Shown here: positions 24,986 through 37,362 of the stretch, piece by piece
Layout of the letters: each line of letters opens with the position of its first letter
How positions within the stretch are numbered: position 1 is the first letter of the stretch
Assembly (NCBI GenBank): GCA_946894095.1
Contig: OX335653.1
Location: forward strand, 11,041,001 to 11,105,000
DNA from: Incurvaria masculella
Taxonomy: Eukaryota > Arthropoda > Insecta > Lepidoptera > Incurvariidae
DNA: 64,000 nucleotides
Direction of reading: 5' to 3'
The notes under the pieces: generated by a model
The model's database searches: none
Told to the model about the DNA's origin: nothing
What the model saw: the letters and a program-made list of their open reading frames with translations, nothing else
Translations under genes and position numbers: made by a program

Positions 24986-26034
24986 TGTAGAACATACTGA
25001 GCAACCTTACAAAACGTCTGTGGCTCAGGGAATCCAGGTCAAAGGTGAGTTTTGGGTCACCAACAAGACTCTGAGGATGCCAGCAGGGACTGGGGACTAC
25101 ATTCCCAAATATGACTACAGTATTCTATCACCGGTCTTATCTGTGGTTTGTAAAGAAGTGCTAGTGATAAGTCATACGAAGACCTGCAAAATGTAAAGAA
25201 AATTACAAACGGAAATTTAGAATTCAACGCATAGCAGTCACATATCCGACGTGGTAAAAAATATCTTTTAATCTTTTAAAAAAAATATATTTTCAATTCA
25301 AAGGAACAGAGAAAAATGAGGTCATCAAGGCATGTTTTACGTTTAACACAAATAAGCTCCATTAGCGGTAAACAATAGTAATACATTAGAAATAACATTC
25401 GAATGAATACCAGGAAAACCAATTGAAGAAATGTATGTTTTAATGGATATTGATTTCGCAGAAAATATAAGAAGTCGTGAAAATGGGCATTTTAAACTCG
25501 GATAAAACATCGCATTCATCGGATAAACATGTTCATTAGCGAACGACCACAGGCGGGGGTGATTCTGCACACGAGACCGAGCAACTAAGGCGAAACCGTG
25601 CAAACGTCATATTGGTAAAACATTTTCATGCTATATTAGGCATCACTGCAAATACAATAATAGATCGAAGGAATGTTAGGAGGAAGTAATCGTCGAAGTG
25701 GAGCCCACGACTCGCGAACCGAAAAGAGAAAACTCACGATATGCATAATTTCCCCTCCCGTCGGCCGCGCCGCGCCGGTGGGATACCGGTCGGGTCGTGC
25801 AATCAATGTTCATAACTCGTCGCCGATACTGTTACACTTTATTCATATTTCACTCTGTATCGGATGTATCGGGCGCGCGCGATAGCGGCCGCTGTTTACG
25901 AGCCGCACTCGGCCGCGCCGCAGAGGTCTCGCGGGACGCGATAATGGCGATCCCATCGCACCCGGCCCGCTCCGTTAGTTCCCTCCGCCGCCCCCGCCGC
26001 CGTGCAGGGAACCCAATGCGTCGCGTCCATAGAT
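24986..26034. other. no gene seen; GC island 25750-26030
   Basis: The right part is GC- and CpG-rich (cgggcgcgcgcgatagcggc). Short open frames lack domains. Confidence 0.45.
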
Positions 26035-26830
26035 AAAAACCGGCCAAGTGCGAGAGGGACTCGCACACCAATGGTTCCGTAACATCATACAAGATTTAAG
26101 GTGGCCCAACCCGGCGGCCTCAACTCATTTGCGGGCACGGTACAAAACCGTGCTGTTGCGCTCTGGGACCTTCTCTGTTTCTAAGAATAAGACAGGCCCC
26201 GCGATGAGAAAGATGCAACCTGCCCACAAAAAAGACAATGTGCATAGTGTATGATTTGCTAAGATTTACGAAAATTTTAATTTCAAAACGACTTATAGCT
26301 AAAAGTAAACCACGACCGCTGTAGTCAAAAATCAAACAAAAACCAAATAGATTATAAATCTTGATTAAATAAGCTATGTCTGATGACTAATCTTTTTAAG
26401 ATGTTCTTACTTTATCATTGCGTAATCCACCTCCATAGTTATTGCATAAAACGCTCGAAAAATCCGAACTTTCGGACGTTATAACTTGGAAACCAAACAC
26501 AATTTTACAATGCCAATGGTCATCAGACATCTACTTCAATCAAATAAAGCTATTTTGAGCAAAATTTTGGATCTCTGACAAGAAATTTAGGCGTGATCTT
26601 CTTTCCCCTTTTGTATGGGGAGATGAGCGAGTTGGGCCACCTTAACACAAAAAAACACGTTTTTTGTTTTAGTTTTTAATATTTTTTAATTTTACCTATT
26701 TGTTATTATAGCGGAAAAATAAATACATACTCTGTGCAAATTTCAGCTGCCTACCTATTACGGTTCATGAGATACAGCCCTGTGACAGACGGACGGACGG
26801 CGGAGGCTTAGTAATAGGGTTCCGTTTCCG
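26035..26830 (-). mobile_element. GGGTTCCGT...CACTTGGCCGG repeat, interrupted by a TTAA MITE
   Basis: It reads in reverse from aaccggccaagtgcgag to ggcttagtaatagggttccg. The MITE at 26096-26645 splits it. It is homologous to 27707-28030 and 50908-51176. Confidence 0.8.
26096..26645. mobile_element. TTAA MITE family, copy A (550 bp)
   Basis: TTAA duplications flank inverted ends (GGTGGCCCAACCCG and its diverged mate GAGTTGGGCCACC). A subterminal hairpin gcacggt-acaaa-accgtgc is present. It has no transposase. The uninterrupted host sequence is preserved at 27966-27980, where a single TTAA is seen. Confidence 0.9.
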
Positions 26831-26838
26831 GCACTTGA

Positions 26839-26995
26839 CGAACGCTATTTTAGATCATATTCGCGCGCGGTGGCGACGTTTCAACTGTGTGGCATACGAC
26901 GCGCCGCCGGATTCCCGTACAATTATGTGGTCACTTTGAACATACGGCGTACACGCAATATCTAATGCATGACACTTCTCCTTGCTTTCTATTCA
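26839..26995. repeat. unclassified dispersed repeat, copy 1
   Basis: It matches 51880-52022, sharing gaacg, catattcgcgcg, ggtgg, a tcactttg/acactttg plus acggcg block, and gcatgacacttctccttg / gcatgccacttctcctttt. One copy has an extra ~20 GC-rich bases. Confidence 0.6.
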
Positions 26996-27016
26996 GTGAT
27001 TTGCTCGCTCCTGAGC

Positions 27017-27036
27017 GGGTTACCATGGTAAATTGA
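27017..27036 (+). repeat. solo arm of the 15057 inverted-repeat element
   Basis: The 20 bases gggttaccatggtaaattga match the left arm at 15057 onward. Confidence 0.5.
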
Positions 27037-27049
27037 ATGGAACCCTTGT

Positions 27050-27115
27050 CAGACTGTAGGTCCCCTTCCGCTGCTAGGTGGTACGGTTAAGCCCACCCGG
27101 GCTGATCAAAGTCCA
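27050..27115 (+). mobile_element. SINE body fragment
   Basis: It includes ctgtaggtccccttccgctg and cccacccgggct. Confidence 0.6.
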
Positions 27116-27189
27116 ATTTGTGGCGACTAGGGTGATGCCGTTTGTACGTCCTGGAAGCCCTTTTTTCTGGTGATTGCAATAAAATAGTC

Positions 27190-27560
27190 TAAAATACGCT
27201 TACGACCATAACAAGCGCACAGGATTACCCTTAACCTCATCGCCCTCGTGTGCCATAGGGGTCCGATAGCCGTCGGTGACGTTTGCGCGCCTCAGCTCAG
27301 CCGCGGCGACCGTTACACTGCACCACTTTGCCCGGACAGTTAGTTGCACAGTTGCAACGCGCACGCCTCGCCGGGGCCCACGATCCACTTGCCTCCCCAT
27401 ACATATTCAATATGGCGCCGATCACGAAATACGCGGATTCGGGTCACCGAGCCGCGGATGGTACGCGCCTGCCCGCCTCCGCCGCTTCCAGTGATATACT
27501 CGAGTTCCTCGCCTCCATATCTGCATGTCTCAATGCAGTGAGGTCAGAGGCTTAGATACT
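27190..27560. other. GC island, no supported gene
   Basis: Three overlapping open frames exist on the + strand because of composition. None has a signal peptide, domain or clear splice sites. Confidence 0.45.
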
Positions 27561-27591
27561 TGTGATATTGACCTTGATATTGACATTTGTG

Positions 27592-28200
27592 ATTTGTGAT
27601 TATGGGGACTGGCCTGCTCCAATTGGCAACGTGTTAGTTGGTCGGGATAGTCTTTGCAAATAAAATTATATTCATCATGAACTGTTGCATCCGGAATGAA
27701 ACTTAATTTTTAGGGTTCCGTACCCAAAGGGTGAAAACGGAACCCTATTACTAAGCCTCCGCTGTCCGTCCGTCAGTCCGTCCGTCCGTCCGTCCGTCCG
27801 TCCGTCTGTCACAGGGCTGTATCTCATGAACCGTAATAGGTAAGAAGCTAATTAGGTAATTTTCACAGAGTGTGTATTTATTTTGCCGCTATAACAACAA
27901 ATAGGTAAAATAAAAAAATAATAAAAAGGAAAGGGGGTCCCATACAAAAAACATGATTTTTTTGTGTTAAGTCTTGTACGATGGTACGGAACCCTGCGTG
28001 TGCGAGTCCGACTCGCACTTGGCCGGTTTTGTGAATTTATGTTTATTATTTACCTTATTTACCTATGTTTTTGTTGAAAAAAATTACAAACACTTTTGTA
28101 AATTTAGACTAAGTAAACGTTGAAAAAAAAAACAGCGGAATTTCTTTCCAGTTCTTCTTCGCTGTGTTTTGTTTTGCTGAACTGGCCAATCCCTGATTAG
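27592..28200 (+). mobile_element. LINE-like 3' end, family X copy 3, interrupted
   Basis: It keeps the ORF end GTGLLQLATC with TAG, then the 3' region, which is split at about 27706 and resumes at 28031 (gtgaatttatg, aatttagactaagtaaac, cagttcttcttcgctgt). Confidence 0.65.
27707..28030 (+). mobile_element. GGGTTCCGT...CACTTGGCCGG repeat, intact copy
   Basis: It runs from ttagggttccgtacccaaag to tcgcacttggccggtttt. It holds a (GTCC)n tetranucleotide tract near 27764-27810 and a conserved block tatctcatgaaccgtaatag. Homologous copies are at 26035-26830 and 50908-51176. This pattern is very common in lepidopteran DNA; the class is not settled here. Confidence 0.85.
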
Positions 28201-29149
28201 CAAAAGGTACATATGTTACAAAAAATATTTTTAAAGATTTACGTCACTAAAATGGTTTCTTCGATAAGTTTGGGTTATGTTATTATTTTAATTTAAAGTA
28301 TTAATAGAAATGCATTTTATAAAAGCAAATATTTCTGCTAAAAAAAAATTCGCACGGGTCCTCCAATACGCGTAACTTAATTCTAACTAAACCTTACACT
28401 GTGATTTCGACATTTATCTCATCTGTGACCATTTTTTTTCTATTTTCTCGTAAATAAATGTTTGTAATATGAGTAACTTTTAATAATTGATCAATTGTTT
28501 TATCATAGCAAACTAACTAATCGAGGAACGTATTTATAGAGTTCCTAATATACTCATCGATTATATTAACTCATTCATCTTTATAAGAATGACATTTTGT
28601 ATACAAAATAATTATAATGCATTTAATTTAGATATCATAGTTAAACCTCAAAATTATGAGGAGTTTTCTATATCGCTCCAAAATAATTCTAATCAGTGGC
28701 GTATGTACCGGTGAAATTAAATATAAATAACCTGTGTAAACTATTAAAGTTGTTGTTCATAGCACATAATAATAACCTGTGCGAGCAGGCTCTTCAGTTG
28801 TAGAGCCCACGCAGAACGGTACCATTTGAATGCATGCTCACTCAGCGCTGCATTGACAAATAACAATTTATCAAGCCGGCAATTTTAAGAGAAACCCGAG
28901 GATTCAGACGGTCTAGTATTAATAGAAAGTGGACAACCGCTAGCTATGGGTCGCAGCTTAGTCCACATTCCTAGATCGACGACAGATCGTCGCATCGGTC
29001 TCGCCGCGTCGCTCACTCAGCTCAATGTTTGTCGTTTGTTTCAGGTAATTCGCAAATCGACACACGTCTGCGCCGACTCATCGAGACGGCAGCGATTTCC
29101 GCGGCTCACCTTCGGGTAAATATTACCGTCGCAAAGAATTTCTTTGACT
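28201..29149. other. no gene seen
   Basis: Mostly very AT-rich. 28920-29120 is GC-richer and includes a pyrimidine-AG acceptor-like site (tcgtttgtttcag) without a following recognisable exon. Confidence 0.4.
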
Positions 29150-29350
29150 GGGTCTAGCGTTCCTATGCGAAGTGAGGTTGCCAAGCGATGTACGAAAAGT
29201 TAGATAAGAAAGACTCGTATAAGCTAGAATAAAAGGTAGTGACAAAGAACAGTTGGATAAGAGAGAGGCGTAAGCTAAAATAAAAGGAAGGACAGAGATA
29301 GGAACCGGGATATTAAGATGTTTTGGACATGTAGAACGAAGGAGTGTTGT
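29150..29350 (+). pseudogene. relic of RTE/BovB-like LINE C-terminus
   Basis: Translation blocks VPMRSEVAKRCT and, after degraded sequence, GILRCFGHVERRS fit the C-terminal end of RTE-type proteins (RWFGHVER). Between them lies an imperfect direct repeat (gataagaaagactcgtataa / gataagagagaggcgtaa). Several stops are present. Confidence 0.5.
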
Positions 29351-32300
29351 AAATAATGACAAAGCAAATTGAAGAACCGAAATTGGCGACCAAGGCGAAC
29401 CGGATGACCATGTACTTTGTACAGGTCAAATTCGTAGCAAGAGCATTCAATTCAAAGACAACACCGAGGTTGTAGTAATAATCGAAATAAGTACAAGATT
29501 AGAGTCCATTTAACTTTAAACGATGAAGCGTATCCACTTGATGGGTGAGCAGGAATATGCCTCTGGCTTGAGATATATCGAAGACAACATCAGTCTCGAG
29601 AGCGTCAGTACAGGAACGGAGCCCGTCACAGCATAGATTAGTGATGGTCAGAGAAAGTCTCGGCCTGCGGCCCTGGCGGAGGCAGACGGGACACGGTTCA
29701 ATGTCTAGCAGTAGGGATAACTCAGTGGTCTCTGATCTGAATTAGATGGTGCACAACGAGAGTTTAGGACGTGGAATTTCCTTATATGTTAACGAATGTG
29801 AAATGTATGAAGAATTCACTTTACATTAGCACTCGTTGAAAGAAACGACGTACATACTTTCCATGCGAGATTGTTGATCAAATCGAATATAGACAGAAGT
29901 GAACTGCAGATTTGGGTCATTAATTATTGAACATACAAACGATAAGAAAAAGTAAATTCGTTTAGTGTCTGGTCGTTGCACTTAAATTTCTTGGAAAAGA
30001 TAAACGGCTTTAAAACTCCGTCTATTATTTATATTGTAATCTATTTCGAATTCAAAATATGTAGCTGTAGATACTTAATCAAACTTATTCTATTGGACAC
30101 TGGAGAGGAATTCTGCTCATTGGCGCAGCGCTGTCACACCTCCCAAGACTGTGCTACTCCATGCCGAGCGGGCGCTACTCGCCTGCGCAGGCGCATCTTG
30201 CGCCGCTACTCCCCCCCCCACTCTCCCTTCGCCGCCGGCCCGCGCACCGCATCGTGACCGCCCCGCGCCTCGCGGTGCATTGTCATGCGCAACTTGTGAT
30301 TATCGTGTTTAGCTTGTACATTGTCTTCGGTAAACAACTCTAGTGGACGCTGACGCGGAGTGAACAACGGCCGCCTTGGCTTTTGTTTCTCGTATATTAA
30401 TCTTAGGGTAGAGAATGCGTTGTAAGCAAAGGATCACAGCCGAGGAGACAGTACTGTCTATATCATCTAGGATAAAAAGTGCAAGACAGGAAATGCGCCG
30501 TTGTCACGGGCGGGGAGTAGGATGCGAGCCATAACGAAACAAAGAAGTAACAATGGATAATAAAAATAACAATTCAATTAATCCGTGTTATCGCTACTAC
30601 ATCAATTTCTTTTTCTACTACACATTTTGAAGTTACATAAATCAATGTATGTAGAGCTAATAATGAACCGGTTTTCTCTACTGCGACTGCGCGCAAAACA
30701 TTTGCTTTGACAGCCTAATGTCATATAACGAACTGGTAGGGTTACACAATGGCAAAGCAATGAAAAAAAAAAGGATAATACAAAATAAATAAGAATAGAT
30801 GAATGAATTATACGCGAACATATAAGTAGCTTTTGGAATAAATAAGTAACTTATGCCGAGGACGAAACCTATTTTGTCATTGAATACATCCTAAATTTAT
30901 ATTCAAATTTAAAGAAATACCTTTATTTCCGTGATCAAGAATGTGGTTGTGATCCAAGCAATCGACAGCCATGACATGAAAAGAAAAATATATCCGTAAT
31001 GCTCTGAATATAGAGAAAGGACGCACGGTGTGATCCGACCGAGTAACGAGAATTTCTGTGAAACCGGTAAGATTTGTCGATGCGCAGCTGGCGACCGCCG
31101 CAAACTCAATAATTGAGCATAGAAATCAAATTACCGAAGATTGAGCATTCCGTTATAATAGGAGCGACGTCTCACCACCGCGACCCGCACTGGGTACCGT
31201 AAGAGATTTTCGGCGCTCGAGGTAAAAGTGTCTGCGTGACGATAATCTAGGCCCCAATATCGCACGACTGCCGACTAACGGTATCAAAACACCAAGGTCA
31301 ATCGATGAGGGTTTAGGTAGAGCTCAGTATCGAAGTATTAATGTCCGTTTACAGCGTGTACCAATACGCAAAGTTACGGCTCCTCAAGCTGTCCCATTAA
31401 AACCGCAAAAGGATCGACAGCTCCTAAAGCATCTCGCACAGCCGACACAGAACACCACTGCCGCGTCGGTCTTGGAACATTATGACGGCTAATTCCTCGA
31501 CGGTATCGCCGGTGTGTACACAGATTTACGTTTGTCGCGCGTGCCATATATTTCTCACGAAGTGCAAACAAGGGACAGGAGATAGTTAAATGTTTCCTTG
31601 GTTCGAACCACGGAGTTGGACGATTTTGCTCCGTAATTCGAACAGCAAGGGAAGCGAACGTCTTGGCCGGAATAATCATCGCAATACCTCCAGAGATTCG
31701 CTACTCGACGGCGAATGCTCGACTCGCCACCCACTCGCAAGATCAATACGATTTAGGGCCTTCAGCTCCGCAAATAATTGCGGATATAACTCCTAGGTTT
31801 TCAATAACAGACCAGCGACGTCGGTGTCAATAAAAAGTGGCCGCGCGGAGCCTTACTTACACCCTAGCTGCCAATGTTATCGCGATGGTTTCCAGCCCCG
31901 TGCCGGCGCATAAATAATGGTTGCATAGTTTGCATAAGAACAAGAAAAAGTTGCGCCGGAGTCGTCTACAGGTGGAGGTGGCGGCGGGAGGGAGGGAGGG
32001 TTAGCTGCGCAAGCGCAGAGCAACGCGCCGCCGGCGGCCTCCGGCTATTATTCTCTATTTTGAGCGTTTATTGCTTTATTTCATTTAATACGATAGGCGA
32101 CTAGAGTGGAACAGGTTCTTTGCGAGCGAGGGACGACCCCTGAGGTGCGATCCTTATGTCAATCTTTACCGGTTGCAGATAAATTGCGAGCGCGCTGATC
32201 GCTTGCAATATGCACATTTAAATGGGCTTCTGACAGCTGCGCACACGCACGCTTTGATGCGAATGATCAAGATTTAGCGTATTTCTCCTAGATTTTTAGG

Positions 32301-32861
32301 AATATTCTAACAAATAGCGAAAGGTACAAAGGAAAAGAAACAGTAATGTATAGTTAATCGGTTTATTATTTCAATATTAGAATTATATTTAGGAGCATAA
32401 TTCTGAGTCAGTTCATGAAGGTTAGACAAAACGTCATGTGTTAAGGTTCATTTAAGTACTTAATAAGTTTGGAGTACTTACATAATAGAAATGGCAATAC
32501 ATCACCATCCTATGTAATTCTCGAAGTGAATTAACTTTATTTAACTTATCGAAGGATAAAAAACGAAAACGTTCGTGAATAAGAAATCCATCTATAGTAA
32601 AATAATATCACGGCAGAATTCTAAAATTAAGTGCTGAAGTTTATCATAATTTCATCGAGAATGTAATGCGAGAGATGAAAAACGGGCGAAGGTCTCATTA
32701 CAGGTAACATTCTAAGGAAATGTTCAATTAAGGATGCGCACGGCAATGCGCGTAAATAATACACACACGACAGCGCTCGTTAAACGCATCTTCGACGATT
32801 CCCTTCCGGACTACTCGCATCAATTTACATCTTCCAACGTGCCCACGTCTTCGTGGGTCAC
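29351..32861. other. no gene seen; GC patches and a G-quadruplex motif
   Basis: GC-rich patches lie at 30120-30280 and 31960-32050. A canonical quadruplex motif, GGGAGGGAGGGAGGG, is at 31986-32000. The remainder is AT-rich, with only short open frames. Confidence 0.5.
31986..32000 (+). other. G-quadruplex motif with one-base loops
   Basis: Four GGG runs are separated by single A bases, the configuration known to form very stable quadruplexes. Confidence 0.8.
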
Positions 32862-33411
32862 TTAAGGTGGCCCAACCCGGCGGGACTAACTCATTCGCGG
32901 GCACTGTACAAAACCGTTCTGTTGCGCTCTGGGACCTTCTCTGTTTCAAAGAAAAAGACAGGATCCGTTATGAGGAAGATGCAACGGGTCCACAAAAAAG
33001 ACAATGTGCGTAGTGTATGATTTGGTCAGATCTACGAAAATTTCGATTTCAAAACGACTTATAGCTAAAAGTAAACCACGACCGCTGTAGTCGAAAATCT
33101 AACAAAAACCAAATAGATTATAAATCTTGATTAAATAAGCTATGTCTGATGACTAATCTTTTTGAGATTTTCTTACTTTATCATAGCGTAATAAACCACC
33201 AAAGTTATTGTATAAAACGCGCGAAAAATTCGAACTTTCGGACCTTATAACTCAGAAACCAAACTCAATTTTACAATGCCAACGGTCATCAGACTTCTAG
33301 TTCGATCAAATAAAGCTCTTTTGAGCAAAATTTGGGATCTCTGATAAGAAATATGGGCGTGATCTTCTTTCCCCGTTTGTATGGGGAGTTGAGCGGGTTG
33401 GGCCACCTTAA
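32862..33411. mobile_element. TTAA MITE family, copy B (550 bp)
   Basis: TTAA at both edges and inverted ends GGTGGCCCAACCCG / CGGGTTGGGCCACC, exact reverse complements here. It is collinear with copies A and C over its whole length. Confidence 0.9.
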
Positions 33412-36400
33412 CGAGCGCTTTCGTCCGTGCGCGACTTCATTATTATGATAAGAACTTTGCCTTGCACTAAATTAATACTCTAGAGCTGTAAATAACGCTC
33501 ATAATGGGCAGTAAAACTCACCGATCGCCTACAATGAAACTATAATGGTATCCCATACACCGACTGAGCTCAACGCGAGAGAATCGCAAAAACTCGACAG
33601 TTGCGACTCTGGAGGACATGCGCACAGCTCATTCGGTGGGATGCTCTACGACGTTGAGGTACGTGAATAGGGGTAATAAATACATGACGATTTAAGAAGC
33701 GAACCCACGTGCAAAATCCGTACAGCGTATGTTATAGTACCTTCAGGATACCCCGACTGTCACATTTGAAAGCTCGCCTCAAGGATTTCGAGTACATTCA
33801 GGCTGAGACAAATACTAACTAGTGTCGAAAGTGACATTTCGTCTATACAAAATGTGTCAAAATGACGTAAGAAAATAATTTCAGTTAAGACTATTTATTT
33901 CGGCCTTATTTGTTAGTTAGTAGTTAGATCAACGGTAGACCACCAGAAAGTGGGTTTAACCTAACAAAACGTTTTTAAAAGTACCAGGCTAGCATACATT
34001 CGCAAGAGGTATTGATATAGTGTAGGGTTTTAGTTAACTTTGAATCGGTACTTTGAACATGCTATTTTATGACATTTCACGATATAGGTCCGGTTAGTTA
34101 GCAAACCCTTGACGTTTAATGTTAAACGTTATTGCATCATAACAAAAAGTTTTTGCCAATAATGTTAACTGATGTCTCGGCAAGGGAGTCGATTAGCTGT
34201 TTTGTTATGTAACTTAATGAATACATTTTTCAAGATGCATTCGAATTCGAAAAAAAAATCTATTCAGATGCGGGCTGCCCTCCCCTTAACAAGTTTTAAC
34301 GACACAAATCGACGCTATCGGACTGATAAATCGGTAGTGTTCCTGAGACGAACCTCCGGGCCCTCAGGCGCAACGGAGGCGGCACTGTTTGCGGTCACGT
34401 TGTCCCCCGAAGCAAAGGCATACAGTCGGCGGCGTGGGACAGCGTTCTTCGGTACGCCGACAGGTGTTCGCCAACATCCGTTGGGGAGCATAAAATACAA
34501 TGACTCCTCCGTGAATTATGCGACGTTCAATATAGATGGCCACGATTAATATTATTCAGGTATTTACCGCATGCGTTAACGTACAGCTATTGGTAATTGT
34601 AATTGACAGAAATTTGCAAGATATCGGATATCGATGCCGGTAGAACTTACCTTGTGTCTTGGATGTAATGTAAGATTTTGTTGGCATTAAATTATGACCG
34701 CTCCATAAGATTTCATGAAACAAAATATTAAAAAATAAATGAAAGGAGTGCTGAGAACGTGGATACTTGATTAAACGATGTTATCAATGCAATTCAGCAG
34801 CGAGCCGGAAGTGTAGGGTCCCTTCCGGACCGCGGCCTTGCTAACGGTCACCGGGGACGGCATCACGTCGCGTCATGCCACGGCGCGTCGCGTCGCGCGC
34901 TCTACTGGCGCGGAGCATGCACGCCCATTACTCAATCGCGCATGCATCATTCATTGGTCAGCTGCTAAGCGTCTCCGAGTGGTGTTCCATTGTATAGATT
35001 TTCATCTAGACGCGGAAGGAGGGCAGCGATTGAACCGCTGAAGAGATCGCCAACACGAGCGAAAGCCATCAACCAAACGGTCAATACACAAGTGAGGCCC
35101 GAACTTAACGATGCTCGGGACGATCTGACAAGCAATCGAGTCGAACACCTAACGAGAAAATATTAACATCAAACATCATTAACAATTGCGACTAGCAAAA
35201 ACGTCCAACGATACAAAAAGCGATCGAATAGAACGATACAATATTTGCGCATCATTAATACCGCGGGGCGTATACGTTCTGTCGACGTACTTGAGAATGA
35301 AAAACGCGCGCGCAAAAAAAATCGCTTTCATCGCTGGACAGCATCGGTTCTCGAGATGAGAGCAAAACGAGCGAGTCGAAAATGTGCGCCTTCGGAACGT
35401 AGCAATCGGCTGGATGGAGTACCGTTGTAGGACGGCGGCGCGCGAAGCGAATTACCGTTAATCGCCAAATCAATTATTTGTTGGATTTTTTTATGCGCTC
35501 TTCAATAATGAAAACTAAAAACAGGCGGCGTCGTCTGAAGTGGTCCGAGTGTGGGTCACTGGTGCTGCGATCTTGGCACACGCCTGCGGAGGGTCGATAG
35601 ACTTTGCCTAGCTCATTATGAGGTCTAGAGGTCAAGGATTGGGTGCTCTTTGGTCACGGTCAGTGATCAGTGACAGCGGAAAGATCGAGTGGGCCCAGGG
35701 CTCGTCGATTACAAATGGTGTAGTTTTTTATCAATTCACTAAGATAATGAAGTGAATCAGGTAGATCTTCAGATCAAATGTGATGTGTACAAAGTACGAA
35801 TTTAATCGTTTCGAAAATAAGGAAAGAGGCAGGCGGATAAGATGTTAGATTTTCAAACGATTTTCAAATTTAATTCAACGAAAGTGCATACATATAATCT
35901 TGGAAATAATAAAAACCCAAACGTATACATTGAAAACTGAGCGGACTTATAATAAGAAACTCTTCGACTTTCACTCCAAAGCATAAAATAACTTAACGAA
36001 TAAAACGCTTCAGAGACGTATATTAGACTTCTAGGTCTATGTGAGGGGAAAGACCAGAATAAGACTGATGCTTGAACCTGAAAGTACTGCTCTCTAGCCT
36101 GACTACATAACTACAATGCATAAAAATATTGCCTCATGCTCCCATATCGTTACACAATCTGTTATAAAATTTTACGTTTAAAAAGTTACAAATAAAGGAC
36201 AATATATTTTACGTACAGTGATAATAATTTATTATTTCGAACTGATTTTAACGGTTTGGATTTGACTTTTAATAGCAACATCTAGATTTAGCTAAATTGT
36301 ATTTCGGTTTTTATAATGACCAAAAACATTTTGGATTGTCATTCACCTAGAGATCTATGTAAGACTGAATCACAAACTGTAACGTCTAAACAAGACGTAA

Positions 36401-37014
36401 TTCAACAAGAGTATCCTTGCGTTTCGAAATCAATATTGTATCTATAAATACAATTTATTGATTGGAAAAATAAACTAACACGACAGTCCTAGAGCGACGA
36501 CCGACGTAAAGATGACTAACAAATACTCCAAGTTGAGATGCGCAGCGCGATAGCAAGTTACCGTACAAATCGCAGAGTCGCCGCGTGCTCTCCGCGTAAT
36601 GAGGCACAGATTGGTATTTAATAAACCCGCGGACCATTCGGCATGTACTGTCTAAGTGCTCAATCTTTGACGGGTGTAATTGCTGCGGATAATTCCGGTC
36701 GTCGGCTAGTATGCGATTCGACGTAATTCGATCATACGTCAACCGTTACACAGATTCAGCGCAATTTCCATGATGCCGTATTATCCACGCCCAATTCAAT
36801 TTTGTGGGATTGAAAACCACAGCTGGACCAATAGTTTCGCACACTGCTAATTACTCTGATGACATATGTATGAAACATCCTTAGCTATTAAAGAAAACAT
36901 AGTCCGTAGATTGACCCCTAACCGGCATTCCAGAGGGACTTACTAATGAGAACGCAGCTAGTTTCGATGCAGGATTTCGTTATATATTTCAGAACATCAA
37001 ATAGTATTCATATA
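33412..37014. other. no gene seen; GC island 34800-35040
   Basis: A 125-codon + frame at 34172-34549 lies over a GC-richer patch with overlapping minus-strand frames and no recognisable domain. The rest is AT-rich. Confidence 0.4.
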
Positions 37015-37362
37015 GAACGACCTAAGTACAATATTACAGTGCTGTGATATATCGGTAAGATAAAAAGTATGCAGGAAAAGCTAATTGTGAGTCATTAAAC
37101 ATAATAGTGGTCACAAAAATATATGAAATATAATCATTTATCAAATTGATACAATCAAGAAACAAGATAATGAAATTGTATTTAAGTTGAACGACGTGAG
37201 TACAATATTACAGTACTGTGATATATCGGTAAGACAATAAGTATGCAATGAAAGCTAATGTAAGTCTTTTAAAATAAGAGTGGTCACAAAAGTATGCGAA
37301 ATAACATTGCCAATTCATTAAATCGATGCCATCAAGAAACAAGATAATGAAAACACACTTTA
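37015..37362. repeat. tandem duplication, period 174 bp
   Basis: Two units start gaacgac at 37015 and 37189 and share gtacaatattacag, ctgtgatatatcggtaag, gtggtcacaaaa and atcaagaaacaagataatga in order. Divergence is moderate and no coding frame is maintained. Confidence 0.85.

Noticed and set aside
34172..34549. 125-codon + frame
   Set aside because: Overlapping frames exist on both strands in a GC-richer patch. No domain recognised.
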